NCBI GenBank assembly: GCA_002937555.1
Contig: PTKB01000032.1
Coordinates: 1-14,453, forward strand
DNA: 14,453 nt
From: Alphaproteobacteria bacterium MarineAlpha10_Bin2
GTDB taxonomy: Bacteria; Pseudomonadota; Alphaproteobacteria; UBA828
Reading direction: 5' to 3'
The notes below the pieces were generated by a model. The model searched no databases. It saw nothing but the letters and a program-made list of their open reading frames with translations, and had not been told where the DNA came from. Below, piece after piece: positions 13,986 through 14,453 of this stretch. A program made the position numbers and the translations under genes. How positions within the stretch are numbered: the stretch's first letter is position 1; the number at the start of each line of letters is the position of its first letter.

Positions 13986-14453
13986 ATGTTTGATATCGGC
14001 TGGACAGAGATCCTAATCGTCATGGGAATTGCCTTGGTGGTCGTTGGCCCCAGGGAATTGCCCAAGATTGTGCGCACCATTGGCAAATGGCGCGGCAAGG
14101 CGAGCGCCTATGCGCGCGATTTCCAAAGGTCTATCGAAGAGGCCGCCGATGTGAACGAATTGGATGCGATTAAAAAAGAAATCGCCGAGGCGAACCGCGA
14201 ATTGAACGAAGCCAAACGCGATCTCGGCGATCAGGCGGCGTCAGTCAAAGAAGACATGGACCAGGCAGCGAAGGATTCGACCTTCGTGAAACTCAATTCG
14301 GATGGCAGCGTCAGCGAGCCTGGCGCCCAGGCGGCGCAAAAGGGCAACGGCGACGCGCGGCCCGAGGGCGCCGCGGGCGATCAATCCGGCGAGGGTTCAT
14401 CCGAAACCGCCGTGCAAAAACCGGGCGATAGCCAAGAGAACAGCGCGAACGCA
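13986..14453 (+). CDS. tatB: Twin-arginine translocase subunit TatB (3' end outside window)
   Basis: TatB forms, with TatC, the receptor complex for twin-arginine signal peptides. The frame opens at ATG 13986 and stays open for 156 codons to the window edge without a stop, so the gene is 3'-truncated here. The start MFDIGWTEILIVMGIALVVVG is diagnostic of TatB, followed by PRELPKIVRTIGKWRGKASA (hinge and amphipathic helix) and a coiled-coil-like stretch (ADVNELDAIKKEIAEANREL). A low-complexity Gly/Ala/Glu/Gln-rich tail (from about residue 100) follows. The ribosome-binding site is modest (GGCGAG about 4 bases before). tatC is expected next. Confidence 0.95.
   Translation, partial: MFDIGWTEILIVMGIALVVVGPRELPKIVRTIGKWRGKASAYARDFQRSIEEAADVNELDAIKKEIAEANRELNEAKRDLGDQAASVKEDMDQAAKDSTFVKLNSDGSVSEPGAQAAQKGNGDARPEGAAGDQSGEGSSETAVQKPGDSQENSANA

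Overview
The window is a GC-rich, densely packed stretch of bacterial chromosome. The gene order argS - SPOR protein - nagZ - scpA - scpB - tatA - tatB, with erpA and dgt diverging upstream, is typical of Alphaproteobacteria. The protein sequences (ErpA, dGTPase-like, ArgS, ScpA/B, TatA/B) fit a Rhodospirillales-like or uncultured alphaproteobacterium. The genus cannot be named from the sequence. No rRNA, tRNA, CRISPR array, insertion sequence or phage gene was seen.

Layout. (1) 3-1012, plus: the 3' part of a multi-pass membrane protein whose reading frame breaks near 566-590. (2) 1032-2984, minus: exodeoxyribonuclease III (xth) with an apparent CTG start, the A-type Fe-S carrier erpA, and a secreted methionine-rich protein. 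The promoter of the last gene, at 3019-3050, has the layout of a MerR-family metal-responsive promoter. (3) 3112-10358, plus: a tightly coupled run of dgt-like dNTPase, argS, SPOR-domain membrane protein, nagZ, an M50 site-2 protease, scpA and scpB. Most junctions overlap by a few bases or abut. (4) 10359-10741: a 383-base gap with a good Fur-box-like site. (5) 10742-13554: a two-gene ferric-iron-type ABC transporter (fused permease and ATPase) with no binding-protein gene beside it. (6) 13656 to the end: tatA and the start of tatB; tatC is expected just outside.

How the genes fit together. The core run combines translation (ArgS), nucleotide pool control (dNTPase), cell-wall binding and recycling (SPOR, NagZ), chromosome condensation (ScpA/ScpB with SMC) and export of folded, often cofactor-containing proteins (Tat). 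Metal handling recurs around this core: ErpA delivers Fe-S clusters, the methionine-rich secreted protein is probably a metal (copper-like) binder behind a MerR-type promoter, and the Fbp-type transporter lies behind a Fur-like site. The two best leads are the metal-responsive promoter with its methionine-rich DUF protein, and the Fur-box/iron-transporter pair set between scpB and tatA. No wholly new multi-gene system is evident; most of the window is conserved housekeeping sequence.
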